A DNA stretch of 26,937 nt, from the NCBI GenBank assembly GCA_003427395.1, contig BFEA01000671.1, positions 382,414 through 409,350 of the forward strand, given 5' to 3'. The position numbers and the translations under genes are program-made. Positions 10,941-19,868 of the stretch are shown here, piece by piece (position 1 is the stretch's first letter; the number at the start of each line of letters is the position of its first letter). The DNA is from Chara braunii (Eukaryota > Streptophyta > Charophyceae > Charales > Characeae). Under the pieces are notes generated by a model. It worked only from the letters and a program-made list of their open reading frames with translations. It was not told the origin of the DNA and made no database searches.

Positions 10941-11236
10941 CTAGCCAGAGTTCAACCACTTGGAGATCACCAGCCCTCTGGACGAGTGAACATCCGCTAG
11001 CTGATTACCTTTTCCCCATGATCCCAGAAACCACCAAAGTCTGGTCCTTGGGCCATTTCCACACTTCGCCTTCCTGCGCCAGTCCACCTGAATTGCTCTC
11101 CTCAGGCCTCTTTTGATACTCGCTTTAATCTCCACATCTGAGAATGGTCGTCTCTCAAACCGATACCGATTCCTGTCCGCCCATATCACTGAGCAGATTA
11201 CTGCTCTAGCCGCATGGGCCACATCTGCCCAACCCT
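10941..11236 (-). pseudogene. L-minus ORF2 C-terminal end
   Basis: The minus-strand frame reads KGWADVAHAARAVICSVI, then WADRNRYRF, and ends SKWLNSG at the stop at 10941. It matches the tails of E1 (VVIWKSRNAQVF) and E2 (MSVIWEHRNRAVF). It lacks everything upstream because of the insertion at 11237. The missing upstream part is at 19809-21512. Confidence 0.85.
11177..11236. repeat. Left copy of 60 bp direct duplication (LINE target)
   Basis: These 60 bases recur at 19809-19868 with two mismatches (11181 C/T and 11225 C/A). They code for the same LINE segment on the minus strand in both places. Lying exactly outside TGTCGG...CCGACA, they look like an unusually long target-site duplication. 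Confidence 0.85.
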
Positions 11237-11302
11237 TGTCGGTGCGAATACCCTTACAAGGGTATCCGCCCTGTTTTTTTGCAAGTGACAGAAAACAAGT
11301 TT
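11237..11302. repeat. Left terminus of TGTCG element 1 with hairpin
   Basis: TGTCGGTGCGAAT is followed by ATACCCTT-ac-AAGGGTAT (11248-11265), a perfect 8 bp inverted repeat. The layout TGTCG-N-GCG, hairpin, then GCA...AAACAA matches the ends at 19808 (reverse), 21513 and 23159. The stem sequence itself is different. Confidence 0.65.
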
Positions 11303-11930
11303 GACCCGGAATTGTTGAGAAGGCCGCGCGACTTGCGGCAGTGTGGTGACTATAGGTTGGCTATGAGGACTAGAAGTAGAGAGTGCGTGGGCGAGTAGGG
11401 TTTAAAGCGCGCGGGATTTCTTTCCTTGTCGTTGATTATAAAGCCGACGCGGACGCCGATCGGTTTAACTTTGTTTTATTTTTTATTTTTTTTATTCTTT
11501 GATTAAGTAGGAATTAAGGATATTTTTCCTTTGACCGAGGCGAGCGCGCGGGCGAGGACGACGACATCGACAACGACGGTGCGACCTCGTGCGGTAAATG
11601 GGGCGGCGTAGGATGGCGCGCGAGGGCGGCTACGACATTGGTTTAGGTAGGCCGACGCGAATACTTGGCGGCCGCGGGTCTGGGTGCAGGCGGGGACGAT
11701 GCCCAGGCCGTTTTTCGGGCCTAGGCATTGTGCTGCATCACCTTATATTGGGTTTCGTGCAGGCTAACTCCAGGCTTGGGCTTAACCCTATAGGTTACGA
11801 CATCGGACTACTACTACGAAGGTTTCGGGATCGAGGTCGGTGGGCATCGGCACAGCAGCAGCAGCGGAGCATCGAGAAGGGAGCCGATGGGGTTGAGGGC
11901 CGCTGGGCTATCCCCCTCGGTTTTGTTAAT
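11303..11930. other. Gene-free interior of TGTCG element 1
   Basis: This is GC-rich sequence with a T-rich patch (11470-11500). The long open frame that crosses it into the N gap has no recognisable motif and runs through a poly(T) tract, so I do not call it a gene. Confidence 0.5.
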
Positions 11931-12110
11931 NNNNNNNNNNNNNNNNNNNNNNNNNNNNNNNNNNNNNNNNNNNNNNNNNNNNNNNNNNNNNNNNNNNNNN
12001 NNNNNNNNNNNNNNNNNNNNNNNNNNNNNNNNNNNNNNNNNNNNNNNNNNNNNNNNNNNNNNNNNNNNNNNNNNNNNNNNNNNNNNNNNNNNNNNNNNNN
12101 NNNNNNNNNN
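11931..12110. other. Assembly gap (180 N)
   Basis: The sequence is unknown. The round length suggests a scaffolding gap or a masked run, so the true distance may differ. Confidence 0.99.
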
Positions 12111-12197
12111 TGGGCGAGGCGGTGGGCCCGATTCGCAGAACTGGCGAGGTGCCAGCAGCGTCGCGGTGCCCCGGCCTTACCTTTATTCTATTTTATT

Positions 12198-12243
<46 letters not shown>

Positions 12244-12870
12244 TTGCGTCCCATTCTGGGACGCGAGACGACGGTAGTGTCGCATGGGGGTGTGTTGTAT
12301 TCGCAAGACGACAGGGAGTATGGCCACTAACTATTTTCGGGGCTGCGCCTAAGTACGCCGTTATCCGTAGCAGGCACATCCGTACTCAAGCCTCCAACGA
12401 AGGAACATGCGGGGGCGGTACCTGCCAGCGGAGGGGGGGGGCGGCCTGCTCAGCCCGAGCACTCAGAGGGAGTCTAGAGGGGGCGCACGGCTACACAGAT
12501 GGGCATATCCTTCTATCGGGACTAGGACAAGGAGGGGCAGGAGGCTTGCTAGAACGCCCGATATCTCCCTCGAAGTCCCGCAGGGTGACCAGAGTGTCTG
12601 CCGCAACGCAACGGGGGATGAGTAGCCGGATACCTGGGTGCAAGGGGTTGGCGGGACAAGAAGAGCGAGGCACTAGGCGCAGAAAGGGGAGGAATGGGTC
12701 GGACGTCGTCTGTGCGAACTGTGGTAGCGAGGCAACGGGGGTGTTTCTTGAGTTATTGTCCTCTTTTTTTTTTTTTTTAATTTCGTATTAGGGAAACCGA
12801 CTTAGCGAGGTGATAAGAGCATCCCCGGTAAGAAGGCACCCGCCGTCGAAGGCTCCATCTATTGGTGGGG
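12111..12870. other. Gene-free stretch bounded by T tracts
   Basis: A T40 run at 12203-12242 and a T15 run near 12764-12778 frame about 520 bases of GC-rich sequence. A long T tract on the plus strand could be the reversed poly(A) tail of a minus-strand retrocopy covering 12243-12763, but no coding motif or RNA gene is recognisable. Confidence 0.5.
12203..12242. repeat. Poly(T) tract, 40 bases
   Basis: This is a homopolymer. It may be the reversed A tail of a minus-strand retroelement. No diagnostic sequence was found next to it. Confidence 0.95.
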
Positions 12871-13503
12871 AGCTGCACCTGCTGGAAATCGGGTCCAACG
12901 TCCCTATACAATGATGTGATGTGTGTGTGTGAGCTGGAAATCGGGTCCAGCGTCCCAGTGCAATGTTGCGANGTGAGTGAGCTGGAAATCAGGTCCGGCG
13001 TCCTGTATATATAGGGAGCAAGGCGGGGTGGAGTATAGTGAGTGAAGCGGGCGACAGGGGCAGCGGACGCCACGCAGGCCTAGCTGCACCTGCTGGAAAT
13101 CGGGTCCAACGTCCCTATACAATGATGTGATGTGTGTGTGTGAGCTGGAAATCGGGTCCAGCGTCCCAGTGCAATGTTGCGAAGTGAGTGAGCTGGAAAT
13201 CAGGTCCGGCGTCCTGTATATATAGGGAGCAAGGCGGGGTGGAGTATAGTGAGTGAAGCGGGCGACAGGGGCAGCGGACGCCACGCAGGCCTAGCTGCAC
13301 CTGCTGGAAATCGGGTCCAACGTCCCTATACAATGATGTGATGTGTGTGTGTGAGCTGGAAATCGGGTCCAGCGTCCCAGTGCAATGTTGCGACGTGAGT
13401 GAGCTGGAAATCAGGTCCGGCGTCCTGTATATATAGGGAGCAAGGCGGGGTGGAGTATAGTGAGTGAAGCGGGCGACAGGGGCAGCGGACGCCACGCAGG
13501 CCT
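12871..13503. repeat. Three 211 bp tandem repeats
   Basis: Units start at 12871, 13082 and 13293, each with AGCTGCACCTGCTGG, and are almost identical. The one visible difference is at 12972/13183/13394 (N, A, C). Within each unit, the word GCTGGAAATCRGGTCC occurs three times, about 50 bp apart, so the unit itself grew from a shorter repeat. Open frames on the minus strand run through the units, but 211 is not a multiple of three, so each unit is read in a different frame and coding is unlikely. Each unit carries TATATATAGGG. Confidence 0.97.
13428..13438 (+). promoter_or_regulatory. TATA-like box TATATATAGGG, third of three
   Basis: The same box is at 13006-13016 and 13217-13227 in the other two 211 bp units. 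It could be a Pol II TATA box, here 102 bases before the ATG at 13530. It also resembles the TATATA-plus-G core of plant rRNA gene promoters, which are often duplicated in spacers. No rRNA gene is in the window and no transcript evidence exists, so either reading is tentative. Confidence 0.3.
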
Positions 13504-13529
13504 AGCGTCGGCAGCAGAGCGATAGCACA

Positions 13530-13841
13530 ATGGGACCGGGCGTTAAGCCAGTGGGGACAGCGGGGTTGACCGAACCTGGACCGGGGTCGTGTCCAGGTGT
13601 GTTGGAGGTGAGGATGGGCGGAGTATCGGGCGGCAGGGAAGGCAGGCGACCAAGGCGGAAGGAGCTGAGCGCAGAGTTGCGTCGGGTGTGTGCAAGGCCA
13701 TGCATGAGAGGTAGTGAGGGAGGAGACGGGCAGCAAATAGGGACGCAGAGTTATGAGCCGGGGGGTGCGCTATTTAGGGGGGTGAACCCAGACGACTTAG
13801 AGCGCCGGGTGCATGCAGAGAAGAAACGGGCTATGGCAGAG
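13530..13841 (+). CDS. Possible first exon of an unknown protein
   Basis: The ATG at 13530 has A at -3 and G at +4, a good start context. The frame stays open for 104 codons to CAGAG|GTGAGT, a good plant splice-donor match falling exactly between codons. It begins with a Gly/Pro-rich part and ends in a charged stretch (DDLERRVHAEKKRAMAE). A TATA-like box lies about 100 bases upstream. I do not recognise the protein and cannot place a second exon. The following DNA is a degenerate tandem array, and the frame could be chance in GC-rich DNA. Confidence 0.2.
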
Positions 13842-14620
13842 GTGAGTAGGAGTAGGAGGAAACTCGAAATGAAGAGCTCGCCCATTTCTTGATGAAAACG
13901 GGTGGGGGAGGCCGCGTTTCGGGGGTTTGTGGACAAGGCGAGTGTAGTGGTAGCTTTAGTTTTGGCAAAGAATTAGTAGAAAAAGTGTTAGTAAGAGAGG
14001 TTAGTGCGCCGGGATATGGCGGAGAGTAAAGAAGGCGAAGGGTGGAAATGAGGTAAGTCGGTCATTCCTTGACCGTTTTCAACGAACCAAGGTCCGATCC
14101 CAGGTTTTTGCCCCGGGCGAATGCAATGGTAAGGTCAGAATTGTGAGGGAGTTAGTGCTTAGGGAGTTAGAACAGAAATGAGGTGCGCCGGGATAAAGGG
14201 AAAAAAAAAAAAAATGGAATGAAGAATTGGGATTTCACTCGATTCTTGGTAGAATCGAGTGAAAGAACGTGGTAGGTAGGGGTTTACTGACCTGGCGAAG
14301 TCGGATATGAGGTCAATTTTGGTGTTAGATGATTAAAATTAGAGGTTAGTAGAAAACAGACTGCGCGGAGAGTGCCGGGGAGGAAGACGAGCGAATGGGA
14401 GTCGCACATCTCGCCCGTTTCTAAATGAAAACGAGCGAGCAAAGGTTCAATTTCTGGGTTTTTGGTCGACGCGAGGGTGATGGCGGTGTTGGATTTGGCA
14501 GTAGAGGTTTAGTTTGGGAGGTATAGGATATAGGGGCTGCGTAGTGGCAACGAGAGTTTTCTCTGTCCGAAATATAGCAATGTATCTTCCCTCGTTGTAG
14601 GGGAAGATTCATTTCGATCT
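13842..14620. repeat. Degenerate ~176 bp tandem array, one hairpin per unit
   Basis: Hairpins centre at about 13891, 14067, 14248, 14424 and 14596, spaced 172-182 bases. The best is TTTCACTCGATTC-ttggta-GAATCGAGTGAAA (14233-14264), a perfect 13 bp stem. Others are CGGTCA/TGACCG (14059-14075), CTCGCCCGTTTC/GAAAACGAGCGAG (14410-14439) and ATCTTCCC/GGGAAGAT (14584-14608). Between hairpins, weakly conserved words such as GGTTTTTG, GCGAATG and GTGCGCCGGGATA recur at the same spacing. The arms have changed between units while pairing is kept. No coding potential is seen. Confidence 0.7.
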
Positions 14621-15380
14621 CGCTCAGGTTAACGAGGGAATAGCGGGGAGGAGTGAGCCAAGGGGCGAAGACTTACCGGTCGGACGGGTTGTTGTTGATC
14701 CTATCGACGGTAGTAGTTGCTCTTGCCCTCACTGTGTGCGTAGCTGGGGAGACATGCATCTGGTCATAGTCCCCCGGAAGATTCATCACGACCCTTAGTT
14801 GAAAGAGGGAGGGAAGTTCGGATTTGCCTGTGCTGCCGGCCTGGCGCCATTGGTCAGATCAGGGGCAGTGGGCGCAACAACTAACAATTGCAGAGAGAGG
14901 GAGAGCGAGGGAGAAGCCTCTTACCTGGGTGACGAGGAAAGTGGGATCGGGAGATTCCCATCTACAGGGCCAAGTACGCCGGGTTGGGGTGCCTGTGTTG
15001 CTTGTACGAGGTGGTGGATGACTGTCGGGGAGGGGGGGGGGAGCCTACCTGGGACCTAGCAGAAAGACTCACTCTCAACCTGTAAGATCGAGTGGGTGGT
15101 GGGGTGGAAGCGAGACAGGGCAAGTGCACTTACCTGGCGGGCTCTGTGGCAATCTGACGCTGGAATGGGGACGGCTGGCATCCTGGGTCACTGATTCTGG
15201 CCTCGATTCTCTGGCCAGATACGGGCATGGGCCGACTGCAGGGCTTACAGTATGGGAGACTGATGCTAATCAACAGGGCATGAGTTCGGAGCCCACAGCG
15301 GATGAGATTCTGGTTACCAAGGCGACATCTTCACGAACGAGCCGAACATACAAAAGGGGAGCGTTTTGCTGTGTGACCGG
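14621..15380. other. Gene-free stretch with repeated CTTACCTGG words
   Basis: Minus-strand splice-donor-like words (CCAGGTAAG or a close form) occur near 14922, 15044 and 15132, and a weaker one is near 14674. They could mark small minus-strand exons or a degenerate repeat. I could not link open frames to them, so no gene is called. Confidence 0.4.
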
Positions 15381-15990
15381 CTACAGCTGCGGAGTATGGA
15401 TGTAGGTGCTGGGACTCTGGACAGTGCTGCCGTGGGGACCGGAGCAGCTGTTAGGAAGCCGAGCTGCTGCATATTGCCGTTGGTTGTTGTGTGCTGCTGA
15501 CTGCTGCATCTCAGGCTGTTGGCCGACGCGAGCTGCGGCTGCCCCTGCTTGACTGCACGCAGGCTGGGACCAGCTACTGGCAGTTGCGAATAGTTGTTGC
15601 CGGCTGCTGGTTGCTGCTGGGTGTTGCGAAGACTGCTGTTGAAGTTGACCAGGCGCATCCGTTGCACTTGTCTGACTATGCCCCACCTGGTGCCGACTGC
15701 TGCTAAGGCCTGCTCTAGCTGCTCTTGTGTTTGTCTGACTGGTCACAACCGCTGCTGGCTGTTGTCGAGCCAGCACGAACTGCTGCCGTGACCATTGACT
15801 GTGCGCAAGCTGCTGTTGACTGCAGCCGATTGCTGCTGCGTGCTGCGGCTGCGGCTGTGGACTGTGTACGGACTACGGACAACTGCGCACTACTGCATAC
15901 TACCGCCGACGGTGGCCGGCCGTTGCGACTGGCTGTGCAGCAGCGTTTGTGGAACCTACTATGGGCTGCTGCGGCGCTAAAAGGACGGTT
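15381..15990. repeat. CTG/GCT-rich low-complexity tract
   Basis: The tract is dense in GCTGCTG, CTGTTG and GACTGC words. Open frames on the minus strand give Gln/Ala/Ser-rich products, as any CTG-biased DNA would. Two overlapping frames stay open, which argues for composition and against a gene. Confidence 0.75.
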
Positions 15991-16677
15991 ATTTGGGGGT
16001 GAATGACTGCAGTCAGATTGAGATGAAGGCTGCTGTGGCAGAGGCTTGAAGAGTGGGGCACGCAGAGGGGAACTAGTACTGTGGCTGGGGAGTCTGCCAG
16101 GAGAGTTGATTCCGCTGTGTGACTTTGGGAGCTGACCAAGTTGTTATACTTGACCATCATTGCGGGGCCCTCAGGTGCTGAAGTCTTCAAGGCCCTCTCA
16201 CGCGAGTCTGAGCGCACCCCTCTCGTATCTGAGAGACTCAAAACTTCTTCTTCTGCCCTTCTCACTCTCAGTCTAGTCCACTGGTTCACAGAGGAAGGCG
16301 GCAGGCGGGATTGCAACCCGTAATCCGAGCCAAGGCCTCTGTGGGAGGTTCGCCCCACCGATTGCGGGAGCTCTGCCGGAACTCAGGAGGAGTTCTTGAG
16401 GCAGGGAACTCAGAGGTAACCTTGGCTTTCCCTTATAAACCCAGTATAATCCCTATTTACACTCCTCCCTATGTATTGGCTGGTTACGCTGAGTGCAACC
16501 TCTACTTTGACTTTTGGGATTGACTTTCAGGACACAAATCAGACTAACTAAAGGAATGTTTGTATTATGGCAGTTTCAGTTTCTTGTTTGTCTAAAAGCA
16601 GATTGTCACAAGGGGTTGCATTAGGGGGAAGGTTGGGAGGAAGGCAGTTTTGCTTGCGATTGAATGGGTCTTATAGG
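15991..16677. other. Gene-free stretch before hairpin array
   Basis: A 152-residue minus-strand frame (15900-16358) has no recognisable motif. A TATA-like TTATAAAC occurs near 16433. Nothing else can be supported. Confidence 0.4.
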
Positions 16678-17497
16678 GTCAGGCATTGTTTCTAAGATGA
16701 ATGACCTGACTGCTGTGTTTTATTCTGTTTTCTAAAGAACCAAGCATTGTTTCTAAGATGAATGACTTGGTTGCTGTGTTTTTTTTATTATGCCAGACAT
16801 TGTTTCTAAGATGAAGACCTGACTACTTATTTTTGAGGGGTATTGTTTGCTTGACTTTTGAGGGTCAGACATTGTTTCTAAGATGAATGGTCTGGCCGCT
16901 GTTTACTTGGGTGGTTTTTGAACAGTCTCTGGTTCAGACCTAGGGCACTCTGCCTTTTTGTGTGCTGAAAAAAGGGGAGCTGAGCATTGTTTCTAAGATG
17001 AATGACTCATCTCTCCTTGATTGTTTTATTTTGAGGGAGAATTCAAGGTCAAAGGACTAGACATTGTTTCTAAGATGAATGGTCTAAGTCTGAGGCCTCA
17101 GGACCATAATGAGAACAAATGAATATGATTCTTTATAATGTTATATATATATGTGCCTATATACGAACAAGGCTAGTCAGGCATTGTTTCTAAGATGAAT
17201 GGCCTGACTATAGCCTTATCACAAGCGAAGAGAGTATAATCGAGAGCTATAACTGAAAGTAACTTGGGCAGGTTTGACATTGTTTCTAAGATGAATGACC
17301 CAGCCCTACGCCCTTCTTTTGAAGACTAAGGCGCAAAAAGATATATATAACTTGGTTATTTAAACAGTTCAGGGCGACTAAGCATGGTTTCTAAGATGAA
17401 TGGCTTAGTCATATGTCCAATGAAGAGAGAAGTAGTTGTGCAACATGTTCGTGTATAACTAAGGCAGAGGGATGACATTGTTTCTAAGATGAATGAC
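16678..17497. repeat. Array of ten hairpins with constant core and covarying arms
   Basis: The core CATTGTTTCTAAGATGAATG starts at 16684, 16745, 16798, 16870, 16985, 17062, 17182, 17278, 17383 and 17476. Copy 3 lacks one base of AATG and copy 9 has CATGG. Spacing is irregular (53-120 bases). Flanking arms differ from copy to copy yet pair: GTCAGG/CCTGAC (1), AACCAAG/CTTGGTT (2), GGTCAGAC/GTCTGGCC (4, one G-T), GAGCTGAG/CTCATCTC (5, one mismatch), TAGTCAGGC/GCCTGACTA (7) and GACTAAGC/GCTTAGTC (9). Copies 3, 8 and 10 pair poorly. The CATT/AATG ends of the core extend the stem, leaving a 12-base loop. I know of no matching RNA or DNA family. Confidence 0.9.
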
Positions 17498-17816
17498 CAA
17501 TCCAAATGCCCTATGTAAGCAGGGTATGAAGGGTTAAATCACTGAAAGACTATGAACTAATGTCTGTCGAACCAACTTGGGGATGGTGAGAGTACTTATC
17601 TTTGTGGTTTAACCTGCATATGAGTGAGTGAGGCTACTACTTGGTCTGAGTTTCAGCTTAACAGGTAGTTGCTTCAGAGGCTCGCCACGTGCTAGAGCGA
17701 TAGAAGTTAGTTTTGATTCCAGCATTTTCTGAGCTAAGTTTTTTTTACTTAGACCAATTCTCGCATTTTCTGGGATCTTTTATTATACTTGGCTTTGTAT
17801 AAGGTTTGGTAAGCTA

Positions 17817-18115
17817 CTTTCTACGGAAAGCGCTGCCGAAATTTCTGCAAATCTAGGGAGTTAGTCAAATTATGACTTTTCAAAGTTCAACTTGTCTAAG
17901 GTTCGCATATGACTTAGTAAAAATCCGGAAAGTCTCCTTTTCTGAAGGGAATGTTGCCCAAATTTTTGTTAATTCAAGGAGTTAGACAAAATTGGACTTT
18001 GGAAAGTCAAAGACTATTTTTGGTTTCATATTCAGGCTGATACAAATTCTGAAAAGACACTTTTCCTACGGGAAGCGCTGCCGAAATTTTCTCGATTTAA
18101 AGGGGTTAGATTATA
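17817..18115. repeat. Three ~122 bp repeats with GGGAAGCGCTGCCGAAAT motif
   Basis: Copies begin near 17819, 17943 and 18065. Each has CTACGGGAAGCGCTGCCGAAAT or a variant, followed by GGAGTTAG. The same motif appears twice in inverse orientation at 25962-26090, so it is a fixed part of the element's subterminal domain. Confidence 0.85.
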
Positions 18116-18376
18116 TTTTGAAAGGTGGCGATTCTGACGGTCCACCCTGAATAGGGGAGACCCTGCCGTTAGTCTACCTTTGCTTTGGGCACTGGTTCAG
18201 AGGTAGATCTAGGCTTGGCTAATTAGGATGCTTCAGTGGGATCGGGATATAAGGATTATTCGCCATGAGCTTATGAATTTAGCTTGGGGATTGGCCTGTC
18301 ATGTGTTACAGGTCCGTTTGAATGTTTTGATTCAGGACTTGGACTAGTTTCAGCCTGATCCTACGAGGATCATCCT

Positions 18377-18395
18377 CTGTTATCACTGATAACAG
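18377..18395. repeat. Palindrome CTGTTATC-act-GATAACAG
   Basis: A perfect 8 bp inverted repeat with a 3-base spacer, next to CCGATTCGTCGGTTT. It recurs at 25673-25691 in the inverted copy with only the spacer changed (AAT). Both arms are kept while nearby sequence has diverged, which is consistent with a protein-binding site or a maintained hairpin. Confidence 0.85.
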
Positions 18396-19323
18396 GTCGG
18401 TTGCCGATTCGTCGGTTTGCGATTCAACTCCAATCCACTCTTGTCACTCAACCTAAAGGCTTTAGCCTTGTGGTTTGAACTGTTTCATTGTGTTTTCACT
18501 CGGACTTTATTGAATGGCCATTTAACAAAAGTACTGAGTATTTATTTTGGGGAGTTGCGCAAGAGTGAGGTTTGTATCGCTAAAGCAAGGGGTATGAGCA
18601 TAGAGAATGGTTGAAGTTGACCCCGTGTAGTGCGTGGACTTTTGTCAATCTTTGATGTGATTGCAGGTATGGTTGTGGTTCGAACTCTAGATGTGACTGC
18701 CTGCGATTACATGTGTATATGGCTGAGAGGAGTCTCACTGTGACTGTGAGAAGTGACCGTCCTATATAAATAAGCATTATGTATATATTTATATGTACCT
18801 TGGGCATGCGCTCAGCTTATTATGATCGTGCGCAAGGGTTAGCCAAATTTTGGCTCGAGAGAAAAAAGGAGATCCCTTTTCATCCTTTGCTTTTTAGAGA
18901 TGTTTATAGTTGGACGTTGTAGTCCGTGACAGCCATCAAAGTCAAACCCCTTGATGTTTGACCGCCACGACAGCTTAAAGTTGTCTACTCAACCCCTCTG
19001 CACAGGGTGCAGAAGAGGGTGTGATCTTCAACCGCGCATGGCGGTTGTCCAGCGTCGATACTTAACCCTCAAGGCGCGTGTCAGCCGGCACTTGAGTGTC
19101 GAATGCGACCCTCGGGATTAACGGGGACCGCGTGAGTATGGGTACTACATAGTACGCCATCATTGCGACTGCTTGCGTACGCTTGCATTGCGAGTCGATA
19201 TGAGTTAGCCCTCCGTCCGCGCAGTTTTATACCGAGTCTCACGCGCGACGCCTATTCGATTTCCGCGTCGGGAAGTTATGGGACGGCTACTGAAGGGACT
19301 AGGAGTGTTGTCGTGTTGCTCGA

Positions 19324-19350
19324 TGTGTGTGTGTGTGTGTGTGTGTGTGT
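19324..19350. repeat. (TG)n microsatellite
   Basis: About 13 TG dinucleotides. The corresponding place in the inverted copy (about 23770-23870) is CA-rich but no longer a clean repeat. Confidence 0.97.
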
Positions 19351-19808
19351 TTTATTTTTGTGTTCGTAAAGTGGTGTGCGCGTGGTGTGTGGGATGCGTC
19401 CTAGTCGACCGACGACGAACCGCGCTTGGGACTTCAGTCCCCCAAGATGTCGGTTCGCGTGCGGGTCCGACAGGCGTATTACCGTGCGTACCCCCTATGA
19501 TACAACGAACGAGAAATGCCATCGGCTGGTCCACCTCTGCGATTGCAACCGAGTAGCTTTCGTACTGTGGACTGGTAGCTCGGCGGGGATACGCCCACCG
19601 AAGGGAGGTGACAGGTCCCGTAAGTTGTGCCTCGCGTAGACCCTATCCTGTCGTAGGGGCTCGTGAGAGGTATGGCTGGCGCACTCGACCGGAGCGGCCT
19701 AAGGAAGCTCCATTAGCGTGTTTGTGACGAGGTTGATCCAACTCCTGCGTGACGTGGCCGAGAGGGTTCCGCGTTGCCACGTGCGGTGCCGGACCGATGC
19801 GCCCGACA

Positions 19809-19868
19809 CCGCTCATATCACTGAGCAGATTACTGCTCTAGCCGCATGGGCCACATATGCCCAACCCT
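19809..19868. repeat. Right copy of 60 bp direct duplication
   Basis: This matches 11177-11236 at 58 of 60 bases. It begins at the base after CCGACA, the end of TGTCG element 1, and its LINE reading continues to the right. That is the arrangement expected of a target-site duplication. Confidence 0.85.

Larger units (their letters stand above)
10535..11236 (-). mobile_element. L-minus, 3' UTR and C-terminal coding part
   Basis: This is minus-strand LINE sequence, with the 3' UTR at 10535-10940 and coding at 10941-11236. It ends abruptly at 11236, where the 8.57 kb TGTCG element begins. The same LINE copy continues at 19809, with 60 bp present on both sides. Confidence 0.85.
11237..19808. mobile_element. 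TGTCG element 1: 8572 bp noncoding insertion in L-minus
   Basis: The block starts TGTCGGTGCG (11237-11246) and ends with the inverse GCGCCCGACA (19799-19808). It interrupts a LINE whose two halves lie either side and share a 60 bp direct duplication. Inside are no convincing genes but many structured repeats: terminal hairpins, 211 bp repeats, a roughly 176 bp hairpin array, a CTG-rich tract, a ten-hairpin array and a 2.3 kb subterminal domain. That domain is repeated in inverse orientation at 23159-26480. A 180 N gap lies within, so a gene could be hidden there. I do not recognise the family. TG...CA ends recall LTR or Ginger-type elements, but no terminal direct repeats are seen and a 60 bp duplication fits neither. 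Confidence 0.7.
17498..19808. repeat. Subterminal domain of TGTCG element 1, inverse of 23159-26480
   Basis: Blocks match the right side of the window in reverse complement and in collinear order: 17817-18160 with 25900-26100, 18350-18560 with 25500-25725, 18640-18760 with about 25310-25420, 18905-19140 with 24010-24265, 19290-19440 with 23740-23875, and 19530-19808 with 23374-23660. Divergence is considerable, so this is not an assembly mirror image. It contains no credible gene. The end (19765-19808) has the terminal hairpin GGTTCCG/CGGACC. Confidence 0.85.

Noticed and set aside
11598-12791. 397-codon plus-strand open frame
   Set aside because: It runs through the 180 N gap and a poly(T) tract and has no recognisable motif. 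Its length is an artefact of Ns.
12777-13736. Overlapping minus-strand frames of 98-136 codons in the 211 bp repeats
   Set aside because: They repeat because the DNA repeats. The 211 bp period changes frame in each unit, so no single protein repeat is maintained.
15314-15776. Gln/Ala/Ser-rich minus-strand proteins
   Set aside because: CTG-rich composition gives such products in several frames. There is no start context, splice structure or domain to support a gene.
16678-17497. CRISPR array
   Set aside because: The recurring core is about 20 bases at irregular spacing (53-120), the flanks pair with each other, and the context is eukaryotic with no cas genes.
16678-17497. Box C/D snoRNA cluster (GATGA in the core)
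   Set aside because: GATGA resembles part of box C, but no constant box D (CTGA) occurs at a fixed place. CTGA appears only where an arm happens to contain it.
11237-19808. LTR retrotransposon (TG...CA ends)
   Set aside because: No direct terminal repeats, primer-binding site, polypurine tract or gag-pol motifs were seen, and the flanking duplication is 60 bp where about 5 bp is typical.
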